Shown: in pieces, positions 7,602 through 16,876 of the stretch
Numbering within the stretch: the stretch's first letter is position 1
How the letters are laid out: each line of letters opens with the position of its first letter
Source: Bacteroidales bacterium
Lineage (GTDB): Bacteria; Bacteroidota; Bacteroidia; Bacteroidales; UBA932
Reading direction: 5' to 3'
Assembly (NCBI GenBank): GCA_017519185.1
Contig: JAFWSX010000034.1
Span: 1-42,454, forward strand
Length of the DNA stretch: 42,454 nucleotides
Notes under the pieces: generated by a model
What the model was told of the DNA's origin: nothing
What the model saw: the letters and a program-made list of their open reading frames with translations, nothing else
Databases searched by the model: none
Translations under genes and position numbers: made by a program

Positions 7602-10600
7602 CTATTTGTATTCGTCCCAGGATTTGATCTGTATGTCGTCGATCGTCATATTGCAGAACGCCGTGATGAAGGCAGATGCGAGCCTGGGGTTGGTAATCAG
7701 AGGAATGTTGAAGTCGATGGCTGCACGGCGGATCTTGTAGCCGTTGCTGAGTTCGTGCTGCGAGAGGTTCTTCGGGATGTTGATGACAAGGTCGATCTGC
7801 TTGTCGTGGATCATCTGGAGTGCCTCGGGGCAGTCGCCAGTCTCGCTGGGCCAGAGAACCCTGTGGGCAGGAATACCGTTCTCGATGCAGTATTTGTAAG
7901 TACCGCCGGTGGCGTAGATCTCATAGCCGTGGACGATAAGGTCCCTGGAAGCCTTCAGCAACTGGGCCTTCTGCTCGCCGGTACCGCTGGAGATGAGGAT
8001 GCGCTTCTTGGGAATGGTATAACCCACTGCAAGCATCGACTTGAGGATGGCTTCGTCTGTGTTGTCACCGATGCAGCCAACCTCACCGGTGGAAGACATA
8101 TCGACGCCCAGCACGGGGTCAGCCTTCTGCAGACGGTTGAACGAGAACTGGGATGCCTTGATGCCGACATAGTCGAGATCGAAAGCACTCTTGAGGGGAG
8201 CCTCGACCTTCTCGCCGATCATCACCTTGGTGGCCAGCTCGATGAGGTTTATCTTGAGGACTTTCGAAGCGAACGGGAAGCTGCGTGAAGCACGCAGGTT
8301 GCACTCGATGACCTTGATCTCGTTGTCGCGGGCGAGGAACTGGATGTTGAACGGGCCGCTGATGCAGAGCGCCTCGGCAATCTTGCGGGCGATCTTCTTG
8401 ATGCGGCGGGCGGTCTCGACATACAGCTTCTGGGGCGGGAACTGGATGGTGGCGTCACCTGAGTGGACGCCGGCATATTCGATGTGCTCAGAGATGGCGT
8501 AAGCAAGAACTTCGCCCTTAGAAGCAACTGCGTCGAATTCGATCTCCTTCGCGTGCTGGATGAACGAGCTTACCACTACCGGGTGTTTCTTCGACACCTC
8601 ACTGGCAAGCTTCAGGAACTCGATGAGCTCGCCGTCGTTCGAGCAGACGTTCATTGCGGCTCCTGAGAGCACGTATGAAGGACGTACGAGGACGGGATAA
8701 CCAACTGACTTGACGAAATCCTTGAGCTCATCCATTGATGACAGCTCCTTCCAGGCCGGCTGGTCCACGCCGATGCGGTCGAGCATAGCCGAGAACTTGT
8801 GCCTGTCTTCGGCGTTGTCGATCATCTCTGCAGAGGTGCCGAGGATCTTGACGTGGCCTTCGTTCTTCATCCTGAGCGCAAGGTTGTTCGGAATCTGGCC
8901 GCCTACGGATACGACTACGCCGTGAGGATTCTCAAGCTCGTAGATGTCGAGCACCCTCTCGAACGTCAGCTCGTCGAAGTAGAGGCGGTCGCACATATCG
9001 TAGTCGGTCGAAACTGTCTCGGGGTTGTAGTTGATCATAATGCCCGTGTAGCCGGCCTTGCGGATGGTGTTGAGGGCATTCACGCTGCACCAGTCGAACT
9101 CAACTGAAGAGCCGATGCGGTAAGCGCCGGAACCGAGTACTATTATGGAGTTGCTGCCGTTGTCGAACTTGATGTCGCTATGGTCTGAGCCGTATGTAAC
9201 ATAGAGGTAATTGGCCTTGTCCGGGTCATCCGAAGCGAAGGTGGTGATTCTCTTCACGAAGGGCAGCAGGCCGCGTGACTTGCGGTTGCTGCGGACTTTG
9301 TCGGAAGCCTCGTCCATATCGAACTTGTCCTTGAAGACGAGCCTGCCAATCTGGAAGTCAGAGAAGCCGTCGAGCTTGGCCTTGCGGAGCAGCTCGTCGG
9401 GCATATCTTCTATACGGTCGTACTTCTCGATCTCGCGTGAAGTCTCGACAATACCGTAGAGTTTGTTCAGGAACCACTTGTCGATCTTGGTGAGGTCGTA
9501 TATCTGGTCGATGGTGTAGCCTTTCTGGAAGGCTTTTGAGATGACAAAGATTCGGTTGTCGGTAGGGTTCTTGAGAGCCTCGTCGATGTCCGGGACCACA
9601 ATCTCCTTGTTGGCCACGAAGCCGTGGGCGCCCTGGCCGATCATACGCAGACCTTTCTGGATGGTCTCTTCGAAGTTCTTTCCAATCGACATAACTTCAC
9701 CGACGGACTTCATCGAGCTGCCGATCTCGCGGCTCACACCGTGGAATTTGCTGAGGTCCCAGCGGGGGATCTTGCAGACTATATAGTCGATTGACGGCTG
9801 GTATATCTTGTCCGATGCCGGATTGTTAAGGTCGGTGAGGGAGTAGCCGAGGGCTATCTTGGCGGCCACGAAGGCAAGGGGATAACCGGTGGCTTTCGAA
9901 GCGAGGGCAGAAGAACGGCTCAGGCGGGCGTTGATCTCGATGACGCGGTAGTCCTCTCCGTTGGGCTCATATGCGAACTGGATGTTGCATTCGCCGACGA
10001 TGCCGATATGCTTCACTATCTTGAGCGCGAGGCCGGTCAGCAGCTCGCGGTCGTGGTCGTTCAGGCTCTGGCAGGGAGAAACCACGATACTTTCGCCGGT
10101 ATGGATGCCCAGAGGATCGAAGTTCTCCATCTCGCAGATGGTGGTGGCGTTGCCGTAAGCGTCGCGTACCACTTCGAACTCGATCTCTTTCCATCCCTTG
10201 AGGGATTTCTCCACAAGCACCTGGGGAGAGTAGGAGAAAGACTTCTCGGCAAGGGCGTTAAGCTCTTCCTCGTTGTCGCAGAATCCGCTGCCCAGACCGC
10301 CGAGAGCATAGGCTGCACGGAGAATCACGGGATAGCCGACTTCGGCTGCAGCCCTTCGGGCATCTTCGATGCTTTCCACAGCCTCGCTGCGGATGATCTT
10401 GATGTCGATTTCTTCCATCCTCTTGTTGAAGAGCTCGCGGTCTTCAGTGTCGATGATAGATTGTACCGGGGTGCCGAGCACCTTGACGTCGTACTTGTCA
10501 AGAATGCCGCTGTTGTAGAGGGCGACGCCGCAGTTGAGAGCGGTCTGTCCGCCATAGGCCAGAAGAATGCCCTGAGGACGCTCCTTGGCGATTACTTTTT

Positions 10601-10820
10601 CCACAAAATAAGGTGTTACGGGAAGAAAATAAATCTTGTCAGCAACACCTTCGGAAGTTTGTACGGTAGCAATGTTTGGGTTTATGAGAACTGTCTTGAT
10701 GCCCTCGGACCGCATGGCCTTCAGGGCTTGACTGCCGGAGTAGTCGAATTCGCCGGCTTCGCCGATCTTCAGGGCTCCGGAACCCAATATCAATACTTTG
10801 TCAAAAGAGATGGTTTTCAA
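7602..10820 (-). CDS. carB: Carbamoyl-phosphate synthase large subunit (proposed TTG start)
   Basis: CarB uses ammonia from the CarA glutaminase, bicarbonate and two ATP to make carbamoyl phosphate for pyrimidine and arginine synthesis. Two ATP-grasp halves are clear: the first opens at LILGSGALKIGEAGEFDYSG, the second at VLGSGAYRIGSSVEFDWCSV. The C-terminal MGS-like allosteric domain includes LISSGTGEQKAQLL and YATGGTYKYC. The frame is open from a GTG at 10868. However, a TTTG-N20-TACTTTTG promoter lies inside that stretch, and AAAGGAGG stands 8 nt before an in-frame TTG at 10820, from which the protein starts (M)KTISFDKVLIL, as homologues do. I therefore choose 10820 (1072 residues). carA is not in the window. 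It lies downstream of ispG and upstream of the antiporter. Confidence 0.93.
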   Translation of the reverse strand: MKTISFDKVLILGSGALKIGEAGEFDYSGSQALKAMRSEGIKTVLINPNIATVQTSEGVADKIYFLPVTPYFVEKVIAKERPQGILLAYGGQTALNCGVALYNSGILDKYDVKVLGTPVQSIIDTEDRELFNKRMEEIDIKIIRSEAVESIEDARRAAAEVGYPVILRAAYALGGLGSGFCDNEEELNALAEKSFSYSPQVLVEKSLKGWKEIEFEVVRDAYGNATTICEMENFDPLGIHTGESIVVSPCQSLNDHDRELLTGLALKIVKHIGIVGECNIQFAYEPNGEDYRVIEINARLSRSSALASKATGYPLAFVAAKIALGYSLTDLNNPASDKIYQPSIDYIVCKIPRWDLSKFHGVSREIGSSMKSVGEVMSIGKNFEETIQKGLRMIGQGAHGFVANKEIVVPDIDEALKNPTDNRIFVISKAFQKGYTIDQIYDLTKIDKWFLNKLYGIVETSREIEKYDRIEDMPDELLRKAKLDGFSDFQIGRLVFKDKFDMDEASDKVRSNRKSRGLLPFVKRITTFASDDPDKANYLYVTYGSDHSDIKFDNGSNSIIVLGSGAYRIGSSVEFDWCSVNALNTIRKAGYTGIMINYNPETVSTDYDMCDRLYFDELTFERVLDIYELENPHGVVVSVGGQIPNNLALRMKNEGHVKILGTSAEMIDNAEDRHKFSAMLDRIGVDQPAWKELSSMDELKDFVKSVGYPVLVRPSYVLSGAAMNVCSNDGELIEFLKLASEVSKKHPVVVSSFIQHAKEIEFDAVASKGEVLAYAISEHIEYAGVHSGDATIQFPPQKLYVETARRIKKIARKIAEALCISGPFNIQFLARDNEIKVIECNLRASRSFPFASKVLKINLIELATKVMIGEKVEAPLKSAFDLDYVGIKASQFSFNRLQKADPVLGVDMSSTGEVGCIGDNTDEAILKSMLAVGYTIPKKRILISSGTGEQKAQLLKASRDLIVHGYEIYATGGTYKYCIENGIPAHRVLWPSETGDCPEALQMIHDKQIDLVINIPKNLSQHELSNGYKIRRAAIDFNIPLITNPRLASAFITAFCNMTIDDIQIKSWDEYK

Positions 10821-10827
10821 TGGAAAG

Positions 10828-10836
10828 GCCTCCTTT
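10828..10836 (-). promoter_or_regulatory. Shine-Dalgarno sequence deciding the carB start
   Basis: AAAGGAGG on the minus strand, a near-perfect anti-16S match, is separated from the TTG at 10820 by about 8 nt. Strong SD sequences are uncommon in Bacteroidetes, so this one favours the TTG over the upstream GTG. Confidence 0.65.
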
Positions 10837-10850
10837 AAGTTTAATTCGGG

Positions 10851-10883
10851 CAAAAGTACTTTTTTCACCCTTTTTCTGCAAAA
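10851..10883 (-). promoter_or_regulatory. carB promoter
   Basis: On the minus strand, TTTG (10882-10879) is followed after 20 nt by TACTTTTG (10858-10851), an excellent match to the Bacteroidetes -33/-7 promoter. Transcription would begin near 10846, giving a leader of roughly 25 nt before the TTG start. Confidence 0.7.
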
Positions 10884-10890
10884 AAAGATA

Positions 10891-12162
10891 TCAACGGTCT
10901 TTTTCTATAAGCGCCACCAGATGGCTTACAGCATCCTGCTGGGGGATGTCTTTCTCCACGGGAGTCTTGCCTTTGTAGAGTGTGACCTTGCCGACGCCCT
11001 GGCCCACGTAGCCGTAGTCTGCGTCAGCCATCTCCCCGGGGCCGTTCACTATGCAGCCCATTACGGCGATGCGCACTCCTGCGAAGCGCTCTGTTGCCTT
11101 GCGGACTTCGGCTAGCACGCTCTCTATGTCATACAGGGTGCGGCCGCAACTCGGGCAGGCGATGTACTCAGCCTTGGTGAAACGGCGCCGTGATGCCTGG
11201 AGAAGGATATCCTTTATGTCTTCAGATTCCTCTTCTGTTACAGGACGGCCGGCGATGCTGCCTTGGAGCTGGAAATCGTCGGATTCTCCGGCCAGCAGCC
11301 CGCTGCCATATCTGTATCCAGCCTTCACTATATATTCCTCGCGGCTGGCGGCATCCATAGAGTCGTCTTCCATACATTTCACGAGCATACGGGCCACAGC
11401 TATTTCATTGACGGGATTTTCGGTGAGGGAGACGCGTATGGTGTCACCGATGCCCTCCTTCAGAAGCGAACCGATGCCGACTGCCGATTTCATCCTGCCG
11501 CTGTCGCCGTTTCCGGCTTCTGTCACGCCGAGATGGAGAGGGAAGAGCATTCCCAGTTCATCCTGCATAGCCTTGTACAGAAGCTCGTAGGCCTCCACCA
11601 TAACTTTCGTGTTGCTTGCCTTGAGCGAGAGGGTTAGGTTGTAGAAATCATTGTCCACGCATACCCTCAGCCATTCCATTATGGCGTTGCACATTCCGAG
11701 AGGGGTGTCGCCCCATACCGAGGTGATGCGTTCGCCTAGCGAGCCGTGGTTGAGGCCGATGCGCAGGGCGGTGCCGTAGTCCTTGCAGACCTGCAGAAGC
11801 TCGCGGAGTTTCGCCATCGCCACATCGTGGTCCTTGGAAAAGTTGCCGGGATTGATGCGGACCTTGTCTGCGATGCCGGCCGCTGCTGCCAGCGCCACTT
11901 CGGAGTTGAAATGCACGTCGGCCACAAGGGGAGTGGAGATGCCTTCGGAGCGCAGCGCCTTGCGGATCTCGGCAAGGGCGCTGACTTGCCGGAGCCCCTG
12001 TGTCGTGAGGCGTATCATTTCGCAGCCGGCTTCCGCCAGGGCCTCGCATTGCCGCACGCTGGCCGCTACGTCGAGGGTGTCGGTGTTGCACATCGACTGT
12101 ATGACTATCCTGGAGCCTCCTCCGATGACTACGTCACCGGCCTTGCATACGATCCTTTGCAT
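10891..12162 (-). CDS. ispG: 4-hydroxy-3-methylbut-2-enyl diphosphate synthase, shortened type
   Basis: IspG (GcpE) reductively opens MEcPP to HMBPP in the MEP isoprenoid pathway using a [4Fe-4S] cluster. The N-terminal TIM barrel (about 1-260) has VADVHFNSEVAL, KVRINPGNF and LGVTEAGNGDSG. The C-terminal cluster domain has Cys336 and Cys339 in ACPSCGRT, Cys370 in VMGCIVNGPGE and Glu377. The N-terminal half resembles the plant/Chlamydia/Bacteroidetes long type, normally about 600 residues with an inserted second barrel. Here only about 70 residues (260-330) link the two domains, so the insert is essentially missing. The cluster ligands are intact, so the enzyme should be active. It begins 1 nt after the stop of the outer-membrane barrel gene upstream. 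Confidence 0.93.
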   Translation of the reverse strand: MQRIVCKAGDVVIGGGSRIVIQSMCNTDTLDVAASVRQCEALAEAGCEMIRLTTQGLRQVSALAEIRKALRSEGISTPLVADVHFNSEVALAAAAGIADKVRINPGNFSKDHDVAMAKLRELLQVCKDYGTALRIGLNHGSLGERITSVWGDTPLGMCNAIMEWLRVCVDNDFYNLTLSLKASNTKVMVEAYELLYKAMQDELGMLFPLHLGVTEAGNGDSGRMKSAVGIGSLLKEGIGDTIRVSLTENPVNEIAVARMLVKCMEDDSMDAASREEYIVKAGYRYGSGLLAGESDDFQLQGSIAGRPVTEEESEDIKDILLQASRRRFTKAEYIACPSCGRTLYDIESVLAEVRKATERFAGVRIAVMGCIVNGPGEMADADYGYVGQGVGKVTLYKGKTPVEKDIPQQDAVSHLVALIEKDR

Positions 12163-12163
12163 A

Positions 12164-12862
12164 TCAGAACAGATGATAGAACAAGGTCAGATTAATGATT
12201 ATGTTTCTGGGATTCACAGTAACCCAGTATTCGTCGCTGTATTTGTTCATATGATACAGGTTGCTCAGCGAAAACTGGTAGTCGCCTTCAAGCTGCAGTT
12301 CGAACGGACCGAAAATGACGGCGAAGCCGGCTCCTCCCATAAGTCCGTAGTCGAAACGGTTGTCAAACTTGTCCCAGCTGTCATTCTCTATCAGTGATTT
12401 AAGCCGGTATCCGGCATAAGGCCCGATTCCTCCCAGCACCCTGAAACGGGAGAAGTCGAAATGGAACTGGGTCAGGAGAGAGGCTTCTGCATAAGTTAGG
12501 TGTTCAGAATCGAAATACTTGCTGTCGAACCCCCATTCGCCATACTTCACTGCAGCCTGGATGCCGAAGTTCGACATCATATTCCACAGAGATGAATAAT
12601 AGGTATAGACGAGTGAGATGTTCTTGTAGGTGTTGAGACCAGTGACTTGAAGGTCGGGAGATGAAGACAAGCCGTTGAGCTGGTAGCTGCCCCTGATGCC
12701 CAGCATTCCAGTCGGCTTGAAACGGGCCTGTTCCTTGACTAGGGAGTCCTGCATAAGGATAGACAGGTCGTCGTCGGTGAAGGGATTGAAGCCTTCTCCG
12801 TTCTGCGCCCACGAAGCGAGCGACACGAAAGCAAGAATAATTATAGCTGCTGTCTTTCTCAT
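12164..12862 (-). CDS. PorT-like outer-membrane beta-barrel protein
   Basis: This 232-residue protein has a Sec signal peptide (MRKTAAIIILAFVSLASWA, then Q). The rest consists of alternating hydrophobic/polar strands ending in a C-terminal aromatic (LTLFYHLF), typical of an outer-membrane barrel. It fits the PorT/outer membrane beta-barrel domain group common in Bacteroidetes. Residues 20-45 form a soluble, acidic lead-in. The ATG overlaps the stop of the Ig-like lipoprotein gene by 4 nt, and ispG begins 1 nt after its own stop, so it belongs to the ligA-to-ispG operon. No specific function can be given; a partner role with the preceding lipoprotein is plausible only from proximity. Confidence 0.7.
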   Translation of the reverse strand: MRKTAAIIILAFVSLASWAQNGEGFNPFTDDDLSILMQDSLVKEQARFKPTGMLGIRGSYQLNGLSSSPDLQVTGLNTYKNISLVYTYYSSLWNMMSNFGIQAAVKYGEWGFDSKYFDSEHLTYAEASLLTQFHFDFSRFRVLGGIGPYAGYRLKSLIENDSWDKFDNRFDYGLMGGAGFAVIFGPFELQLEGDYQFSLSNLYHMNKYSDEYWVTVNPRNIIINLTLFYHLF

Positions 12863-14628
12863 AGTCTAAGGTCTTGTTCGATGTCGGTCTGCTCAGGCAG
12901 CTCGATTATTTCAGTTCCGTCAGGCAGCTTGAAGAGGATGACCTTCTCGGGCTGCTTGCGTTCCAGCAGGTTGCCGCTGTCGAAGATGCCGTTTCGGTTG
13001 CGGTCTTCCGTGATGCGGAACGTGTACTGCCCGGCATTCAGATAAGGGAAATAAAGTTTTGTGTCCTTGTCGACGTTGAAGGTCCTGAACACTTGCTTCT
13101 TGTCGGACGAGACGAGTTCCACGATATAATTGGACTCATCGACGCCTTTTACATTCAGGGTGATGGACCCGGTCTTGTCGGTGTTCGGCAGCTCGATGTT
13201 TATGGTGTTGGACTTGTTCTTGCGGCCATATATGTCGCGGAAGGTATTTTCCGGGAAGATGACCTGATACTTGTAGCCAGTCTGGTAAGGCTGTGACAAC
13301 TGCATATGGTATACGCCGAACTTGTTTTCGTCCTTGCTGAACGTGAAGTCGATGGTGTCGTTCTGGTTCTTCGGGTTGGTGGCGATGAAGAGTATCGAGT
13401 CGGTGCTGTAAACTGCGAGAGGATCGGGGAACGTGAGTGTTATGCCGTCCTGCTCCACATTCTCATTCTTGCAGACATATTCCACACGGATGAGGGTGTC
13501 AGCTTTGGCGTTGTCGCTGTTGAGCGCGGTCTTGGTTTCGTCGGAAAGACTCACGGCGATGTCTTCCTTGGTCATCGCCAGATTTCCCAGGGAATCGGTC
13601 TTCATATATTCAAGTGACAGCAGCAGCGAGTCGGGCAGGGGGTATTGGGTGTCCACCCAGAAAACCATACTGTCCTTTTCTGGAGTGAAGTTCGTAGTTA
13701 TCGCGGTCGAATCTACTCCGAAAATCTGGAACGAATTGAGGACGGTGTTGTGGGCGTTGAACTTGATGAACGCCTTTTTGGTGTCGATGCGTCCCTTGTT
13801 CTTGACGAACTGCCGGGATGCGGTTTCCTGAAAGAGCAGCAGTGAAACCTGTGACTTTCTGGCCTCGCAGGCTAGTGTGTCCTTCATATCGAATGGCATC
13901 AGCTCATAGATGGAGTCCCTGACTATAAGCTGGGGAGTGAAGAGTGAATCGCTGAATGCGATCTGATCTTCGCCCTGAAGGTACATATTGTCCTTGTCGC
14001 CGTCGGTGTACGCATAGATCTGATAGGGCTTAGCCTTGATGTTTCGTATGATGAAGTAGCCCCAGTCGTCGGTGCGTGTGGCTGCCGCGGGAAGTGACTT
14101 CATGCAGGCAGAGTCGCTAAGGTCATCGTAGAGTGCCACCAGGATGTCCTTGACGGGCGTGAGTTTCTGGCAGTCCAGCACGGTGCCTGTGAGGTACATC
14201 GAGTCGATGGTGTCGCCTGTCGAGAACACATAGGTGAATCTGGGGGCGAGGTTGCCCTCGTTGTTGTCGGCAAGGGCATTGTTGAAATCAAGTGTGTAGG
14301 TGGTGTTCTCTGCGAGGGTGTCGCGCAGCGTCACCAAAAGCGACTTGCCTTTTACCTTGGCGGTGGGGGCGTGCTTCGTGGGGGGCGAGAGATATATTCC
14401 TGTGGCATTCTTCACCACCGTGTATTCGTCGTAGATCAGCGACACCTTGACATCTTCCTTCGGCATGTTCAAAGTGTTGTTCTCGGGATCTATCTTGAGC
14501 AGGACAGGGGGGATGGTGTCTTTCGGCCCGCCGCTGGGAGCCGCCTTTGTATTCGCGCAGGAGTGCGAGAACAGGCAGCACAGGGCTGTCAGCACTATCA
14601 GGGCTATCGCTGTTATGTTTCTATTCAT
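12859..14628 (-). CDS. Ig-like (SbsA-type) domain lipoprotein
   Basis: The frame is open from a TTG at 14634, but the ATG at 14628 gives a clean lipoprotein signal (MNRNITAIALIV... lipobox FSHSC), so I start there: 589 residues. After the Cys comes ANTKAAPSGGPKDTIPP, the usual opening of the Bacteroidetes SbsA Ig-like family. An Ig-like domain follows to about residue 130, then a carboxypeptidase-regulatory-like beta sandwich near 140-210 (LTGTVLDCQKLTPVKDILV). A long beta-rich region ends with a DRNRNGIFDSGN calcium-loop-like motif around residue 545. It is a widespread, uncharacterised envelope protein. The start overlaps the rsh stop by 8 nt and the end overlaps the barrel gene by 4 nt. 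Confidence 0.78.
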   Translation of the reverse strand: MNRNITAIALIVLTALCCLFSHSCANTKAAPSGGPKDTIPPVLLKIDPENNTLNMPKEDVKVSLIYDEYTVVKNATGIYLSPPTKHAPTAKVKGKSLLVTLRDTLAENTTYTLDFNNALADNNEGNLAPRFTYVFSTGDTIDSMYLTGTVLDCQKLTPVKDILVALYDDLSDSACMKSLPAAATRTDDWGYFIIRNIKAKPYQIYAYTDGDKDNMYLQGEDQIAFSDSLFTPQLIVRDSIYELMPFDMKDTLACEARKSQVSLLLFQETASRQFVKNKGRIDTKKAFIKFNAHNTVLNSFQIFGVDSTAITTNFTPEKDSMVFWVDTQYPLPDSLLLSLEYMKTDSLGNLAMTKEDIAVSLSDETKTALNSDNAKADTLIRVEYVCKNENVEQDGITLTFPDPLAVYSTDSILFIATNPKNQNDTIDFTFSKDENKFGVYHMQLSQPYQTGYKYQVIFPENTFRDIYGRKNKSNTINIELPNTDKTGSITLNVKGVDESNYIVELVSSDKKQVFRTFNVDKDTKLYFPYLNAGQYTFRITEDRNRNGIFDSGNLLERKQPEKVILFKLPDGTEIIELPEQTDIEQDLRL

Positions 14629-16876
14629 CTGCAATGTTGGTTCTGAGCACGCTTTCCACTCCCCTGATCTTGCCGAGACGTTCCATCAGCCGGTCAAGGT
14701 CGTCGGTGTTGTGCACGTAAAGGTCAATATATCCTTCAAACACTTCGTCGTGGGCTTCGATCACAATCTTGCGGATGTTTACCTCGAGGACGAGTGATAT
14801 CTCCTTAGTGATTTCGTTCAGGATTCCCAGCCTGTCAATTCCCCGTATCTTGATCTGGGTCAGATAGGACATTATGAAGTGCTTGCTCCACTTGACTGAC
14901 ACGAGCTTGTCGCCGTTAGTGGCCGCGAAGTCGGTGAAGACGTTGCAGCTTGTCTTGTGGACCGTCACGCTGCCGTCGCTGTTGATGACTCCCACCACGT
15001 TGTCACCCGGAATGGGGTGGCAGCAGTCGGCCGTGTGGAAAGAAACAGTGCCTTTGTCTATGTCTTCTTCGAGTATGTAGTCCTTGCTCTTGTCAATCTT
15101 CTGGTCGTTCCTCAAGGGAGAGAGCAGCTTGATGCCCCACATCTGCACGTCACGCACGAGTGCGTTGCTCTTGAGAGCCTTGTCGAGGTCTTCCAGATCG
15201 ATGAGACCGATGCCTATCCTGTTGTACAACTCCTCCTTGTTGTTCATCTTGTAGTAGCTGATCAGCTTCCTGATGACCCTTGCCTGAAGGATGATGTTGC
15301 GCTCGCTGAGTTTCTTCTTGAGAATGTCGATGCCGGACTGGATATTGTCCTTGTTGATGCTCTTCATAGAGAGCAGCACCTGGTTGCGGGCGCGCGATGT
15401 GACCAGGAAATCCAGCCATTCCCTCTTGGGCTTGGCGTTGTCGGATGTGATGATCTCCACCTGGTCTCCGTTGTTGAGCACGGTAGAGAGCGACACCAGG
15501 CGCATGTTCACTTTGGCGGCGATGGCCTTGTTGCCGATCTCGGAGTGGATGTAGTATGCAAAATCGAGGGCTGTGGAGCCTTTCGGGATGCTTATGGACT
15601 CACCCTGGGGAGTGAAAGCGAACATTTCGCCGGATGTCAGCTCTTCGTGGAAATTGTCGAGGAACTGAAGGGCGTTGGCATCAGGGTTGTCGAGGATGTC
15701 CTTGACTCCCTTTATCCAGGTGTCGATGTCACGGTCCCGTTCTATCTTGTCCTCGGGATGGGCCTGCTTGTATGACCAGTGGGCGGCCACACCGCTTTCG
15801 GCGATGGCGTTCATCCTCTCGCTTCGTATCTGCACTTCAATCCACGTGCCTTCGGAAATGACGGTGAGGTGGAGGGCTTCGTAACCGTTCAGCTTGGGAG
15901 AGCTGACCCAGTCCCTCGTCCTTTCAGGCTTGTATCTGTAGCGGCTGGTGATCAGGGAGAAGATATGCCAGCACTGGTCCCTCTCGCTAGCGTCCACGTC
16001 GGTGCGGGGCTCGAAGATGATCCTTACAGCATAGATGTCGAAGATTTCATCGAAAGGAATCTGCTTAGTCGTCATCTTCTTCCAGATGGAGTAGGGAGTC
16101 TTCATCCTCTTGATGATGCGGCACTTGAAACCGGAATCCTTGAGGAGCTGTTCTATCGGGGCGATGAAGTTGTCGATGATGGGCCCTTTCTCGAGCGTGG
16201 CCTTAGCCAGCATCTTCTCGATGTCGGCATAGGCCTGGGCTTCCTTGTTCTTGAGCCAGATGTTCTCCATCTCGCTCTTGATGTTGTTCAGACCAAGCCT
16301 GTGCGCCAGAGGGATGAAGATGTACATCGTCTCGCTGAGAATCTTCTCTCTCTTGTATGACGGCATATATTCTATGGTGCGCATATTGTGCAGCCTGTCG
16401 GCAAGCTTTATGAGCACTATGCGGGCATCGTCGTTGAGCGTGAGCAGTATGCGCTTGAAATTGTCAGCCTGCTCCGAACTTTCCTCGATGACTCCCTTCT
16501 CGCTGTCGAGGGCAGTCTTGATCTTTGTGAGTCCGTCAACAAGAAGGGCGATGCGGTCTGAGAACTCCCTGCGAATGTCTTCAACAGTATAGTCGGTGTC
16601 CTCGACGACATCGTGCAACAGGGCTGCGCAGATAGACTTGCAGCCGAGGCCGATTTCCTGGACCACTATCCTCGCTACGGCGATGGGATGTATGATATAG
16701 GGTTCGCCGGAACGCCTGCGGACTCCGTAATGAGCTTTGTTTGCAAAGTCGAACGCCTTCAGCACAAGTTCATACTGCTCCTGGTCGGCACAGCGCTTGA
16801 GGCTTGCTATGCGAAGCGGCTCAAACTCCCTCTGTATGAGTTCCTTGTCTTCCTGTGTGAATTCGTCTGTCTTCAT
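14621..16876 (-). CDS. rsh: Bifunctional (p)ppGpp synthetase/hydrolase (RelA/SpoT homologue)
   Basis: This 751-residue stringent-response enzyme makes and degrades (p)ppGpp in the cytoplasm. The HD hydrolase domain (about 40-200) keeps His88-Asp89 and Glu92-Asp93 in LLHDVVEDTDYT. The synthetase domain (about 240-380) has DIYAVRIIF and PKLNGYEALH. Before the latter lies RTRD, an RxKD-type (bifunctional, Mg2+) motif with Arg for Lys rather than the EFDD of monofunctional RelA. TGS (FTPQGESISIPKGSTALDFAY, about 410-470) and C-terminal ACT (about 675-750) domains follow. The length is standard. It overlaps the yihY-like gene by 4 nt upstream and the Ig-like lipoprotein gene downstream. It is the only Rsh in the window. 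Confidence 0.94.
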   Translation of the reverse strand: MKTDEFTQEDKELIQREFEPLRIASLKRCADQEQYELVLKAFDFANKAHYGVRRRSGEPYIIHPIAVARIVVQEIGLGCKSICAALLHDVVEDTDYTVEDIRREFSDRIALLVDGLTKIKTALDSEKGVIEESSEQADNFKRILLTLNDDARIVLIKLADRLHNMRTIEYMPSYKREKILSETMYIFIPLAHRLGLNNIKSEMENIWLKNKEAQAYADIEKMLAKATLEKGPIIDNFIAPIEQLLKDSGFKCRIIKRMKTPYSIWKKMTTKQIPFDEIFDIYAVRIIFEPRTDVDASERDQCWHIFSLITSRYRYKPERTRDWVSSPKLNGYEALHLTVISEGTWIEVQIRSERMNAIAESGVAAHWSYKQAHPEDKIERDRDIDTWIKGVKDILDNPDANALQFLDNFHEELTSGEMFAFTPQGESISIPKGSTALDFAYYIHSEIGNKAIAAKVNMRLVSLSTVLNNGDQVEIITSDNAKPKREWLDFLVTSRARNQVLLSMKSINKDNIQSGIDILKKKLSERNIILQARVIRKLISYYKMNNKEELYNRIGIGLIDLEDLDKALKSNALVRDVQMWGIKLLSPLRNDQKIDKSKDYILEEDIDKGTVSFHTADCCHPIPGDNVVGVINSDGSVTVHKTSCNVFTDFAATNGDKLVSVKWSKHFIMSYLTQIKIRGIDRLGILNEITKEISLVLEVNIRKIVIEAHDEVFEGYIDLYVHNTDDLDRLMERLGKIRGVESVLRTNIADE

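Noticed and set aside
7599-8288. Plus-strand frame opposite carB (and many similar long frames opposite other genes)
   Set aside because: High-GC coding DNA yields long shadow frames; these lack motifs and overlap well-identified genes.
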